From Joyebacterum sp964521425 (GTDB lineage Bacteria; Joyebacterota; Joyebacteria; Joyebacterales; Joyebacteraceae), in contig CAZFRO010000018.1 in NCBI GenBank assembly GCA_964521425.1, forward strand, positions 1 to 47,931: a stretch of 47,931 nt of DNA. Direction: 5' to 3'. Shown here in pieces: positions 34,201 through 41,795 of the stretch (positions are counted from its first letter, which is position 1; each line of letters opens with the position of its first letter). Made by a program: the position numbers and the translations under genes. The notes beneath the pieces were generated by a model, which had not been told where the DNA came from, searched no databases, and was given only the letters and a program-made list of their open reading frames with translations.

Positions 34201-34230
34201 TTGACACCGGCCGCAAGTGGAGAGAAGAAT
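34201..34230 (+). promoter_or_regulatory. Promoter of the first secreted paralog
   Basis: TTGACA (34201-34206), 18-nt spacer, AAGAAT (34225-34230). A stem of ten pairs with one bulge (34222-34232 with 34242-34251) lies at the start of the transcript. The same AAGAAT box stands before the second paralog. Confidence 0.45.
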
Positions 34231-34306
34231 GAAGGTGCTACTCATCTTCTCGCACCCTCCCCGACCGGACACGCCGATCCCTCGATCTGCACCAAAGGAG
34301 AGTGTC

Positions 34307-34327
34307 ATGTCCGGACCGAAGCTGTAG
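34307..34327 (+). other. Six-codon leader ORF with strong SD, in frame with the secreted protein
   Basis: ATG at 34307 is preceded by AAAGGAGAG and reads M-S-G-P-K-L then TAG at 34325. Three bases later is ATG 34331 of the secreted protein in the same frame, which lacks its own ribosome site. Either re-initiation or a nonsense mutation. Confidence 0.5.
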
Positions 34328-34330
34328 CAG

Positions 34331-35566
34331 ATGCGATGCCCTCACGTGGGTCATCTCGTCGATCTTCTCCTGATCGCCATCCTGGTTCTCCTGTCTCCCG
34401 TGCACCTCGGGGCGACTCAGAAACTGGACACACGCGCATCAGGATCCCCGAGAACCCGTGGAGCCGTTATCTGGTACGACGACATGGAGAGCGGCGGCAC
34501 CGGCTGGAGTCACCGGGACGACACGTGGGGCCTCACACCTCACTTCCATGTGAACACCTACCTGGCCTTCGAGGGCGAGCGCGCCTGGTGGTGCGGTTCG
34601 TTCGACTTCGACTCGGACGGCGGATACGGGGACCAGTGGGACGACCGACTTGAGCTACCTCCCATCGATGTGTCCGGCGCCGGCTACCCGGTCCTCACAT
34701 TCGCACACTACTACCACTCCGAACCGGGCTCCGATTTCACTTACGTGCAAGTGAGAAGCGGGGGTGAGTTCACAAACCTGAACCCAGGCTACAGCGGTCT
34801 GATACCGGGGGGCGCCTGGGTGGATCTTGGTGTCTATGGATACGTCGTCGAGGGGTATGATCATCCGCTGAAGGTCCGCTTCCGCTTCATCTCGGACGGC
34901 GCGGTCTCCGATGAAGACGGTGGCTTCGACTCGACCGGCGGCGCGTACCACATTGATAACATCAAGATCTTCGATTATTACGGCGGCGAGACGTACTTCT
35001 TCGACGATGTCGAGAGCGGAGGGCTCTGCTATCCCAGCGTCCGTCCGGCCGTGGGCGATTACTGGCACATCATCGACAGGCAGTGCGTAGCCTACAGCGA
35101 TCCGCAGAGCTGGTGGTGTGGCGACGATGCCGACACCAGTCACATCCCACCCAATCTGGATAATCGCCTGGAGTCACCAGCCGTCGACTTGAGCGGCCTG
35201 GGCTCCTCGGTCACGTGTACGCTGCGCTACATGCTGCACGCCGAAGTGCCGACCGTAGATAACGACTACTGGAGCGTCTACGCATCGGTGGACGGTGGAG
35301 TATCGTGGTACCAGTTGGGAGCGTACTGGGGCGACTTCGAGTCGTGCGACGGTTGGGGTGACGCAGGCATCACTGGACACGGCATCACGCACCTCTTCCC
35401 GGGCACATCATTCAAGTTCATGATCCGCTTCTTCACGACATCGAATGGATGCGGACCGGGCCTCGCGGGAGGCGCCGGGATTGCGCTTGATGATGTATGG
35501 CTTGAATCGACAGATGTTCCGGTTGAAAACAGGAGCTGGGGCAGGGTCAAGGCGCTCTATCGCTGA
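34331..35566 (+). CDS. Secreted beta-rich protein, paralog A
   Basis: 411 residues. After an N-terminal hydrophobic signal (VDLLLIAILVLLSPVHLGA) it holds two similar halves: first DDMESGGTGWSHRDD ... HFHVNTYLAFEG ... WWCGSFDFD, and second FDDVESGG ... SWWCGDDADTSHIPPNLDN. Both look like MAM/carbohydrate-binding jelly-roll domains of extracellular peptidase-associated proteins. It ends VENRSWGRVKALYR, shared with paralog B. The two genes are about 50-60% identical by eye. Start uncertain: ATG 34331 is used, but the strong SD belongs to ATG 34307, followed in frame by TAG. Exported, function unknown. Confidence 0.8.
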   Translation: MRCPHVGHLVDLLLIAILVLLSPVHLGATQKLDTRASGSPRTRGAVIWYDDMESGGTGWSHRDDTWGLTPHFHVNTYLAFEGERAWWCGSFDFDSDGGYGDQWDDRLELPPIDVSGAGYPVLTFAHYYHSEPGSDFTYVQVRSGGEFTNLNPGYSGLIPGGAWVDLGVYGYVVEGYDHPLKVRFRFISDGAVSDEDGGFDSTGGAYHIDNIKIFDYYGGETYFFDDVESGGLCYPSVRPAVGDYWHIIDRQCVAYSDPQSWWCGDDADTSHIPPNLDNRLESPAVDLSGLGSSVTCTLRYMLHAEVPTVDNDYWSVYASVDGGVSWYQLGAYWGDFESCDGWGDAGITGHGITHLFPGTSFKFMIRFFTTSNGCGPGLAGGAGIALDDVWLESTDVPVENRSWGRVKALYR

Positions 35567-35595
35567 GCCCACTGTACAGATACGGCTTTTTTGTG

Positions 35596-35624
35596 TTGAC
35601 AAGAGGGAGTTCGCGACCAAGAAT
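35596..35624 (+). promoter_or_regulatory. Promoter of the second secreted paralog
   Basis: TTGACA (35596-35601), 17-nt spacer, AAGAAT (35619-35624). An AGCC...GGCT weak stem with T6 just before (to 35592) may end the first paralog's transcript. Confidence 0.5.
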
Positions 35625-35694
35625 CAGTTGTAGAAGGCTTATCCGCCGTCGAGCGAGCGGAAACGTACGATCACACGTACACAGGAGGCCTATC

Positions 35695-36912
35695 ATGACC
35701 ATGAAGACTATACTCCTGGCCCTCGTGGTAGTGGCACTGCTTTCGCCCGGTCTCTCAGCCAAACTTGAGCGGGCAGACGTCGCCGGCTACCCCGACTTCG
35801 GACCACGTGGCACGTTGCTCTGGCTCGACGACATGGAGAGTGGAATCAACGGATGGACGACCGTGGACGAAACGGCCGGCGCCACTCCCCACTTCCACGT
35901 CGATACGTACATGGCTTACGACACAAACCACTGGTGGTGCGGTAGCTTCGCCTTTGATGCCAACGGCGGCTACGGCAACACGTGGGTCGACCTTCTCCTC
36001 ATTCCGCCGACAGACATGTCCGCCGCCTACTATCCAGTTCTCACGTTCGTGCACTACTATGACAGTGAGCCGGGTTACGACTTCACATATGTCGACGTGA
36101 AGATCGCCGGGATCTTCGTCGCGCAGAACTCCGGGTACAACGGCCTGATCGCGGGCGGCACCTGGGTCGATCTGGGTGCGTACGGCTTCGTGCTGAGCGG
36201 CGCCGACAATCCAGTAGAGGCTCGCTTCCGCTTCGTGTCGGACGGCGCCTGGTCGGACGAGGATGGCAACTATGACTCGGTCGGCGGCGCCTATATGGTA
36301 GATGACGTGAAGCTCTTCGATTTCTACGGCGGAGCCGTCTACTTCCTGGACGACGTGGAGTCGGGCGGACTTTGCACACCAGCGGTACCTGCGTCGGCAG
36401 GCGACTACTGGCACCAGATCACGCGTGCATGCCCGGCAATCAGCGACTCGACGAGCTGGTGGTGCGGGGATGATGCAGATACCAGTCTCATTCCACCCAA
36501 TCTGTCTAACTCCCTCATCTCTCCGCCGGTGGACATCTCCGGTCTCACGCGTGCTTCGGCCTGCACTCTCTTCTTCGCCCTCCACGCAGAGGTACCGACG
36601 ATAGACAACGACTACTACACGGAGTGGGTATCAGTTGACGGAGGTACAACCTGGAACCAGGTCGGAGCCTGGTGGGGCGACTTCGAGCAGTGTGACGGGT
36701 GGGCCTCGCACGGTCTTGATGGCGTCGATCTCACGGCTCTCCTGCCAGGGACGTTCTTCCAGTTCAAGTTGACGTTCAACACCACGGACAACGGCTGCGG
36801 ACCCGGGACTGCGGGCGGCGCAGGCATAATGCTCGATGACACATGGCTTGAGGAGACTGAGATCCCGGTCGAGCGCACGAGTTGGGGTGCAATCAAGGCG
36901 TTCTATAGATAG
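35695..36912 (+). CDS. Secreted beta-rich protein, paralog B
   Basis: 405 residues. ATG 35695 follows AGGAGG; the longer frame to 35593 lacks one. Signal peptide MTMKTILLALVVVALLSPGLSA. Two repeated domains as in paralog A: DDMESGINGWTTVDET ... WWCGSFAFDANGGYG and DDVESGGLCTPAVPA ... SWWCGDDADTSLIPPNL, and a conserved tail VERTSWGAIKAFYR. The strict WWCG motif and the many conserved Cys, Asp and aromatic residues suggest a stabilised extracellular binding module. The tandem copy shows recent duplication. Function unknown. Confidence 0.85.
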   Translation: MTMKTILLALVVVALLSPGLSAKLERADVAGYPDFGPRGTLLWLDDMESGINGWTTVDETAGATPHFHVDTYMAYDTNHWWCGSFAFDANGGYGNTWVDLLLIPPTDMSAAYYPVLTFVHYYDSEPGYDFTYVDVKIAGIFVAQNSGYNGLIAGGTWVDLGAYGFVLSGADNPVEARFRFVSDGAWSDEDGNYDSVGGAYMVDDVKLFDFYGGAVYFLDDVESGGLCTPAVPASAGDYWHQITRACPAISDSTSWWCGDDADTSLIPPNLSNSLISPPVDISGLTRASACTLFFALHAEVPTIDNDYYTEWVSVDGGTTWNQVGAWWGDFEQCDGWASHGLDGVDLTALLPGTFFQFKLTFNTTDNGCGPGTAGGAGIMLDDTWLEETEIPVERTSWGAIKAFYR

Positions 36913-36949
36913 AGAGAACTCGCAACGTGAGTGCGCTTCATGCATGACG

Positions 36950-36973
36950 CGCCCCCGGCAACCGCCGGGGGCG
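36950..36973 (+). terminator. Terminator-like hairpin after paralog B
   Basis: CGCCCCCGGC (36950-36959), AACC loop, GCCGGGGGCG (36964-36973): a perfect 10-bp GC stem 37 nt after the stop. Only TTC follows rather than a T-tract, so it may act as a weak terminator or 3' stabiliser. Confidence 0.5.
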
Positions 36974-37097
36974 TTCGCGCTCCACGGCCACATGCCGGGG
37001 GGCGTTCTCACGGAACAGACCGCAACGCATATGCGGAGGCGGCATCAGACTATCAAGGGGATTGAGACGGGGGATCTGGTTGGGCTCCCGCAAACCC

Positions 37098-37126
37098 TTG
37101 ACGAATCCGCTGAATTAGGTTAAAAT
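37098..37126 (+). promoter_or_regulatory. Sigma70-type promoter of the gingipain-like gene
   Basis: TTGACG (37098-37103), 17-nt spacer, TAAAAT (37121-37126); 5/6 matches in both boxes. 51 nt before the chosen start. Confidence 0.65.
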
Positions 37127-37177
37127 ACGATAATGGCTATAGTTATGATTGTCACTGTCGGCTCAAGGAGGATACTG

Positions 37178-40100
37178 ATGCGGCTGTCCGTGCGACGGAT
37201 CGTATTGTCTTCGGCCCTGGTGGTCTTCATGACCATGCTCCTCTGGGCTCCGGCCGCGCTCGCGGCCTCGTCACTCGCATACTCGATGGAGTTCTCGTCT
37301 CACGAACTCGTGACCTCCCGCGTCGCGGGATACGATGTCATAGAGATGGAGGGCTTGAGATCCACGCTCGAACTGGGTCGTCCGGAGCTTCCGGTCGCAT
37401 TCATACGATTCGCCCTCCCCGACGGGATGACGGCCGTGAGTGCGTTGGCGACGGTCGAGCGAGTGAGCGAAATCCCTGAGAGCTTCAGGGTCCGACCGGT
37501 CCAGCCGCAGATCCCATTCTCGCTCCCGACGATCCCTGAGTGGATCGACCCGGAACCGAGCATATACGAATCACCTGCGTCGTATCCTACGGTCGCTTGT
37601 CGCCTCATGGACACAGGCAACATGTCCGGCCATCGGGTCGCAACTGTCGCGGTCTATCCGCTCCAGTACAGCCCGCTCGCCGGTACGCTCACGCTCAACG
37701 AGAGCATCACTGTCACACTCCAGATCGAGCGGGACACAAGAGCATCACGGATCCCTGCGAGAAGATCCGAACGTGCGGATCAGGTTGTGGTTGGGAGGAT
37801 CAGGGATTTCGTGGTCAATCCGTATGACGTTGAGGAGGCTCCCGCCCTTACGACAAGAGATGGTGATGTCGACTACCTCATCGTGACAAGCTCAACATAC
37901 GAGTCGCTCTTCCAGCCTCTTGCCGACTGGAAGGAGCAGAAGGGCCTCACAACAGAGATAGTCACTACCTCCTGGATCTATGCTAACTACGCAGGTGTCG
38001 ACGACGCTGAGATGGTCCGCAACTGCATCATCGACTACTACGAAAACCACGGCACTCTCTGGGTTCTCCTCGGAGGTGACACCAATGTCGTGCCGGCGCG
38101 TGCGGCCTATGCATACAACATCGGAAGCTCGAGCGAGAATTCCCCGATCTGCGATCTCTACTTCAGTGATCTTGATGGCACGTGGAACGGCGACGGCGAC
38201 GGCACATGGGGCGAGATCTCGCACGACGACCTCGATCTCTATGCGGACGTCTACGTCGGCCGCGCCCCGGTGAACACGACGACGGAGGCATCGCGCTTCG
38301 TCTCGAAGGTGCTGACATACGAGGGCGCGCCCGCTGGAAACACGCTACCCACGGACTACCAGGAGAACATGCTCTTCCTCGCGGAGGTGCTGTGGTCCGA
38401 GCCGTGGACCGACCATGCCATCTGCAAGAACTACATCGACGACGAGTCGGTCCCCGAACAGTTCGATCCCATAACGAAGCTCTATCAGACGAACGGGCTC
38501 CTGACCAAGTCGCGCACAATGAGCAATCTCAATGAGGGCCAGAACATCACGAACCACAACGGCCACGCTAACTGGAACGTGCTCAGCATCGGCGGTTCGG
38601 CGCTCTACCGCTCCGATTTCGATGGCATGAGCAACGGAGACAGACAGGGCATCTTCGTGACGATCGGGTGCTACCCGGCCGCCATCGATTACGACTGCAT
38701 CGCTGAACACTGGATGAATTCGCAGGGCGGCGGTGTGGCGTTTGTCGGCAACAGCCGTTACGGTTGGGGCTCGCCCGGTGGACCAGGCAACGGGACGTCC
38801 GATCGATACGACCGCGAGTTCTTCAGGCAGTTGTACAACCACGGCAACGACATCATCGGTGTGACCCACGCTGCTCACAAGGACGTGTTCGTGAGTGAGG
38901 CCAGGTCCGATGGCTACACGCGCTACGTGCTCTACGAGCTGAATCTGCTTGGTGATCCGGAGATGCGGATATGGTCGCATGAGCCCTCGGTCGCGACCGT
39001 CAACTGCCCCTCAAACATCCCGCTATCCGGCGATCCGTTCATTGTCACGGTTCAGGGCGACAACGGAGCCATCGAAGGCGTTTCTTTGTATCTCCACAAC
39101 GATGAGATCGACACGGTCTTCACAACCGGCGCGGATGGTATCGCTGAAGTGGATATCGATCCAACCCTGGAGGGCGCCCTCTCGATGATGGTGACGGGGC
39201 CTGACATGCTCCCCCAGGAGATAACACTCACTATTGTCGACCAGCCGACCGACACGATCGCGCCCGACCCTATCGGCACGTTGATGGCTGCCGATCCGTT
39301 CGACCTGGGTGGCCTCGTGGAACTTGACTGGACGGGCTATGTTGCCCCGGGTGACTTCGCATACTACAAGGTCTACCGCGAGACCACACCGTTCGCGGAT
39401 GTGTCCGGACTCACGCCCATCGTTTCCTGGCTGCTTGCGCCCGACGGCACGACGCTCGATGACGTAACGGTGTCGAACGCGGAGCCGTACTACTACGCGG
39501 TGATGGCGGGAGACCTCTGGGGCAACGAGGATGTCCTCGTTGACTGCGTCGGTCCGATAGCGGCAAGCGTGAATGCCAAAGTGCTCCTGTGGGACGCCGA
39601 TGATGGAGACATGCCGTTTGATGGAGTGAACGACATCTTCTCCACGGAGGACGGCACGGAGACGCCCTGGCTTCAGGCGCTTGACTCGATAGGCGAGCTG
39701 TACATTTACTCCGAGACGCTGCCGGAGGACCTCAATCCATTCGACCTTATTATCTATCTGGGCGGGGTCATCAACTTCGGAGGCTTCAACATATCGATGA
39801 CGGACGATGAGGCTGCGGCGCTCACCGCATTTGTTGACGCCGGCGGGAGCCTCTACGTTGAGGAGCCGAACTTCGGCGGCCAGTACAAGGTGAACGGGAC
39901 CGAAACGACGGTAGCTCTGTGGGAACGTTTCCATTCCACGTATTCGATGGGAAACGCGAAGAGCACTGGGAACGTTCAGTCGCTCGACGCCGTGACCGGG
40001 ACTCTCATGGATGGACTCTACTTCACATATGACTACCAGGCCGATTCGGATCAGTTCGTCAGCAAGGTGGGGCCCGACGGCGAACCCGGAAGCACTCTAC

Positions 40101-40582
40101 TCTGGAGCGATCAGGGTCTCGAAACCAGGGGGACGCAGTATGTCGATCCTCCGACCGGATCGCATCGCTACATGATACCGGTGATCCTCGGCGGCACGAC
40201 AGGATCGGGCTATCCGTCAACGCATCTCGAGTACGTGACAAGAATCCTCACGGACATCAATCTCATCGGCAGCACGGGAGTGGCTGACGATTCCCTCGGA
40301 CTCCCGAACCGGCTCCACCAGAATGTGCCAAACCCGTTCAACCCGGTGACGGCGATCAGCTACGCAGTAGGCATTGAGGGCGCGCACGCACGCCTCGCCG
40401 TCTACGATGTCGCCGGCAGGCTCGTCTCAATCCTGGTCGATGGATCGGCCACGGCTGGAGACCACGTGGTCGCCTGGAACGGGAAGGACTCGCGCGGCAC
40501 GCAGGTCTCATCCGGCGTCTACTTCGTCCGCGCTGTCATAGGCGACTGGGAGGCCTCGCGCAAGATGGTGCTCTTGAAGTGA
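37178..40582 (+). CDS. Gingipain-like C25 peptidase with FlgD-like C-terminal domain
   Basis: 1134 residues. ATG 37178 with AAGGAGG; signal sequence (RRIVLSSALVVFMTMLLWAPAALAA). A propeptide-like region is followed by a C25 domain: YLIVTSSTYESLFQPLADWKEQKGL, LWVLLGGDTNVVPARAAYA, the His site NHNGHANW (H463) and the Cys site IFVTIGCYPAA (C498). After Ig-like domains (about 650-1000, with a Fn3-like APGDFAYYKVYRETT) it ends with LHQNVPNPFNPVTAISYAV and LAVYDVAGRLVSILVDG, SGVYFVRAVIG, a FlgD-like/T9SS-type sorting-like domain. Probably a secreted or surface protease feeding peptide uptake. Confidence 0.9.
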   Translation: MRLSVRRIVLSSALVVFMTMLLWAPAALAASSLAYSMEFSSHELVTSRVAGYDVIEMEGLRSTLELGRPELPVAFIRFALPDGMTAVSALATVERVSEIPESFRVRPVQPQIPFSLPTIPEWIDPEPSIYESPASYPTVACRLMDTGNMSGHRVATVAVYPLQYSPLAGTLTLNESITVTLQIERDTRASRIPARRSERADQVVVGRIRDFVVNPYDVEEAPALTTRDGDVDYLIVTSSTYESLFQPLADWKEQKGLTTEIVTTSWIYANYAGVDDAEMVRNCIIDYYENHGTLWVLLGGDTNVVPARAAYAYNIGSSSENSPICDLYFSDLDGTWNGDGDGTWGEISHDDLDLYADVYVGRAPVNTTTEASRFVSKVLTYEGAPAGNTLPTDYQENMLFLAEVLWSEPWTDHAICKNYIDDESVPEQFDPITKLYQTNGLLTKSRTMSNLNEGQNITNHNGHANWNVLSIGGSALYRSDFDGMSNGDRQGIFVTIGCYPAAIDYDCIAEHWMNSQGGGVAFVGNSRYGWGSPGGPGNGTSDRYDREFFRQLYNHGNDIIGVTHAAHKDVFVSEARSDGYTRYVLYELNLLGDPEMRIWSHEPSVATVNCPSNIPLSGDPFIVTVQGDNGAIEGVSLYLHNDEIDTVFTTGADGIAEVDIDPTLEGALSMMVTGPDMLPQEITLTIVDQPTDTIAPDPIGTLMAADPFDLGGLVELDWTGYVAPGDFAYYKVYRETTPFADVSGLTPIVSWLLAPDGTTLDDVTVSNAEPYYYAVMAGDLWGNEDVLVDCVGPIAASVNAKVLLWDADDGDMPFDGVNDIFSTEDGTETPWLQALDSIGELYIYSETLPEDLNPFDLIIYLGGVINFGGFNISMTDDEAAALTAFVDAGGSLYVEEPNFGGQYKVNGTETTVALWERFHSTYSMGNAKSTGNVQSLDAVTGTLMDGLYFTYDYQADSDQFVSKVGPDGEPGSTLLWSDQGLETRGTQYVDPPTGSHRYMIPVILGGTTGSGYPSTHLEYVTRILTDINLIGSTGVADDSLGLPNRLHQNVPNPFNPVTAISYAVGIEGAHARLAVYDVAGRLVSILVDGSATAGDHVVAWNGKDSRGTQVSSGVYFVRAVIGDWEASRKMVLLK

Positions 40583-40596
40583 TATGGAACGGTCGG
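40582..40596 (+). repeat. Terminal inverted repeat, left copy
   Basis: ATATGGAACGGTCGG; its exact reverse complement is at 41495-41509. The first base is the last base of the gingipain-like gene's TGA. Confidence 0.6.
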
Positions 40597-40617
40597 TGTC
40601 AAGCCGATTGTGTCTTT

Positions 40618-40650
40618 GGGCACCCGCGCCTTTGGCGCGGGTGCCCTTTT
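40618..40650 (+). terminator. Rho-independent terminator after the gingipain-like gene
   Basis: GGGCACCCGCGCC (40618-40630), TTT loop, GGCGCGGGTGCCC (40634-40646) and TTTT. The 13-bp stem is perfect. It lies 36 nt after the stop and inside the inverted-repeat borders of the IS110 remnant, so it could belong to either. Confidence 0.85.
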
Positions 40651-40833
40651 GTCAGGGGTACGAGGGCATCTTCGACGGTACATCAGACTGATATCCGCGG
40701 GTTGGTTACCGCACGTTCAATGGTCCGTCCGGAGCTGTCTCGGTCTAAAAACGCGGGTCCGGGAGCTGCCCCTGTCGCATACTTCAGACGAGGATCCTCC
40801 TGCCGTGCCTCATCCCCCTGATTATGTTGTGAC

Positions 40834-41417
40834 CTATACCTCCTCGGTCACGGCGTAGAGCGCGGCCCAGATGAAGCCACACATCTCACGGGCCACAGCC
40901 GGTGCTTCTTGGTCCAGTTGCTTTGCGTTCCAGTGAAGCGGAACCCGTGGGTAGCCAGGACCCTGACGATCCTATGCCTGAGTCTGGTGATGTGCTGCTG
41001 GACAGCCAGTCGTGCCCGTATAAGCTGGCGAGCAGCCTCCTGTTCCTCGTCAGGAACGGCAACCGATGTGAGATGGCCACTCCTGTAGAGTCTCGCCAGC
41101 ATCACGGCGTCGAGCCGGTCGGTCTTCCTTCTGTCACCCGGCTTCCGGGGGATAAGGCTCGGTGCTATCACATCGCAGTGGAACCCGTCATTGTCGAGAG
41201 CTCTCTTGAAGACGTATCCGGCTCCCGAGGCCTCGTAGCAGCTCCTGGGTGTACCGGCTTTGCTCAGACGTCTGAACAGCTTCCGCACGGGGTTGAGACC
41301 TCCTCCCATCCGGATGATCTCGGGGTCCGAGGAGTCTCCGTAGAGCACGGCTGCTGTCACTGAGTTCTGATGCACATCAAGACCTACCCAGATCGGATCT
41401 GTGGTATACTCATCCAT
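40834..41417 (-). pseudogene. IS110-type transposase, internal deletion with frameshift
   Basis: ATG 41417 with AAGGAG gives MDEYTTDPIWVGLDVHQNSV, the DEDD RuvC-like N-terminal domain of IS110 transposases (first Asp in GLDVHQ), followed by CYEASGAGYVFKRAL (Glu), RKTDRLDAVMLARLYRSGHL (the DxxD region) and the NWTKKHRLW end of the domain. The frame then goes out and stops at 40848. In another frame AVAREMCGFIWAAL YAVTEEV (40834-40899), the typical IS110 C-terminus, survives. The middle of about 130-200 codons with the catalytic-serine (Tnp20) domain is lost. Cannot transpose by itself. Confidence 0.8.
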
Positions 41418-41500
41418 GGTCGGGCTCCTTTCTGAGAGCTTGCCTCTCATGTGGCTCTGGTCGGCAACGGCCAACCCACGATAAAGGATCGAGCCCGACC
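41418..41500 (-). ncRNA. Structured leader of the IS110 element (possible bridge-RNA remnant)
   Basis: GGTCGGGCTC (41418-41427) and GAGCCCGACC (41491-41500) form a perfect 10-bp closing stem. Inside are TGAGAG/CTCTCA with a 5-nt loop (41433-41449) and further GGCC/GGTC pairing near 41456-41472. IS110 elements carry a bridge RNA in their non-coding end before the transposase; the position fits but the region is short (83 nt). Inference only. Confidence 0.35.
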
Positions 41501-41509
41501 GTTCCATAT
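41495..41509 (-). repeat. Terminal inverted repeat, right copy
   Basis: CCGACCGTTCCATAT, the exact reverse complement of 40582-40596, 898 bp apart. The inner six bases also belong to the closing stem of the leader structure. Confidence 0.6.
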
Positions 41510-41795
41510 GGTCTACCAGGGAACGATCCAGGGCGACATGGTCATAGGTTCCGCGTCAATGCCCGTTCATGCGGGCGAGACGGGCAACGACACTCTGATA
41601 CCGTACATGGGATACAAGTGGAAGAGCGGCTGGCATGCAGCCGCCGGATACGATGGCGTGGATGAGAACGTGATGGTGGGCGGCGGGTACGCGCTCACGG
41701 TCGGACACGTCGGCACCGATCTCACCGCCCTCGTGGCCGATGGTGACCTCTCGTTCGGTCTCGGGATCTTCGCCAACTACGATTCAATCTTCTAG
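41510..41795 (+). pseudogene. C-terminal fragment of an outer-membrane beta-barrel protein
   Basis: The open frame enters from inside the IS element, and from about 41510 reads MVYQGTIQGDMVIGSASMPV, then IPYMGYKWKSGWHAAAGYDGV, ENVMVGGGYALTVGHVGTDL and ends DLSFGLGIFANYDSIF. Alternating hydrophobic/polar strands with a terminal phenylalanine are the mark of an outer-membrane beta-barrel C-terminus. The N-terminal part is missing: upstream of the element stands the complete gingipain-like gene. The fragment was cut off by the IS or by a linked deletion. Its stop overlaps the convergent thrS stop. Confidence 0.65.

Larger units (their letters stand above)
40582..41509 (-). mobile_element. Internally deleted IS110-family element
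   Basis: A 928-bp unit bounded by a perfect 15-bp inverted repeat and holding a broken IS110-type transposase. N- and C-terminal ends of the transposase are kept, in different frames, while the middle is missing, as in a MITE-like deletion derivative. It sits directly after the gingipain-like stop and directly before a headless outer-membrane protein fragment. IS110 elements usually lack such inverted ends, so the borders are provisional. Confidence 0.6.

Noticed and set aside
34307..35566. TAG recoding (stop read as an amino acid) in paralog A
   Set aside because: Several genes in the window end at TAG with sensible lengths (thiE, Nudix), so TAG is a normal stop here.
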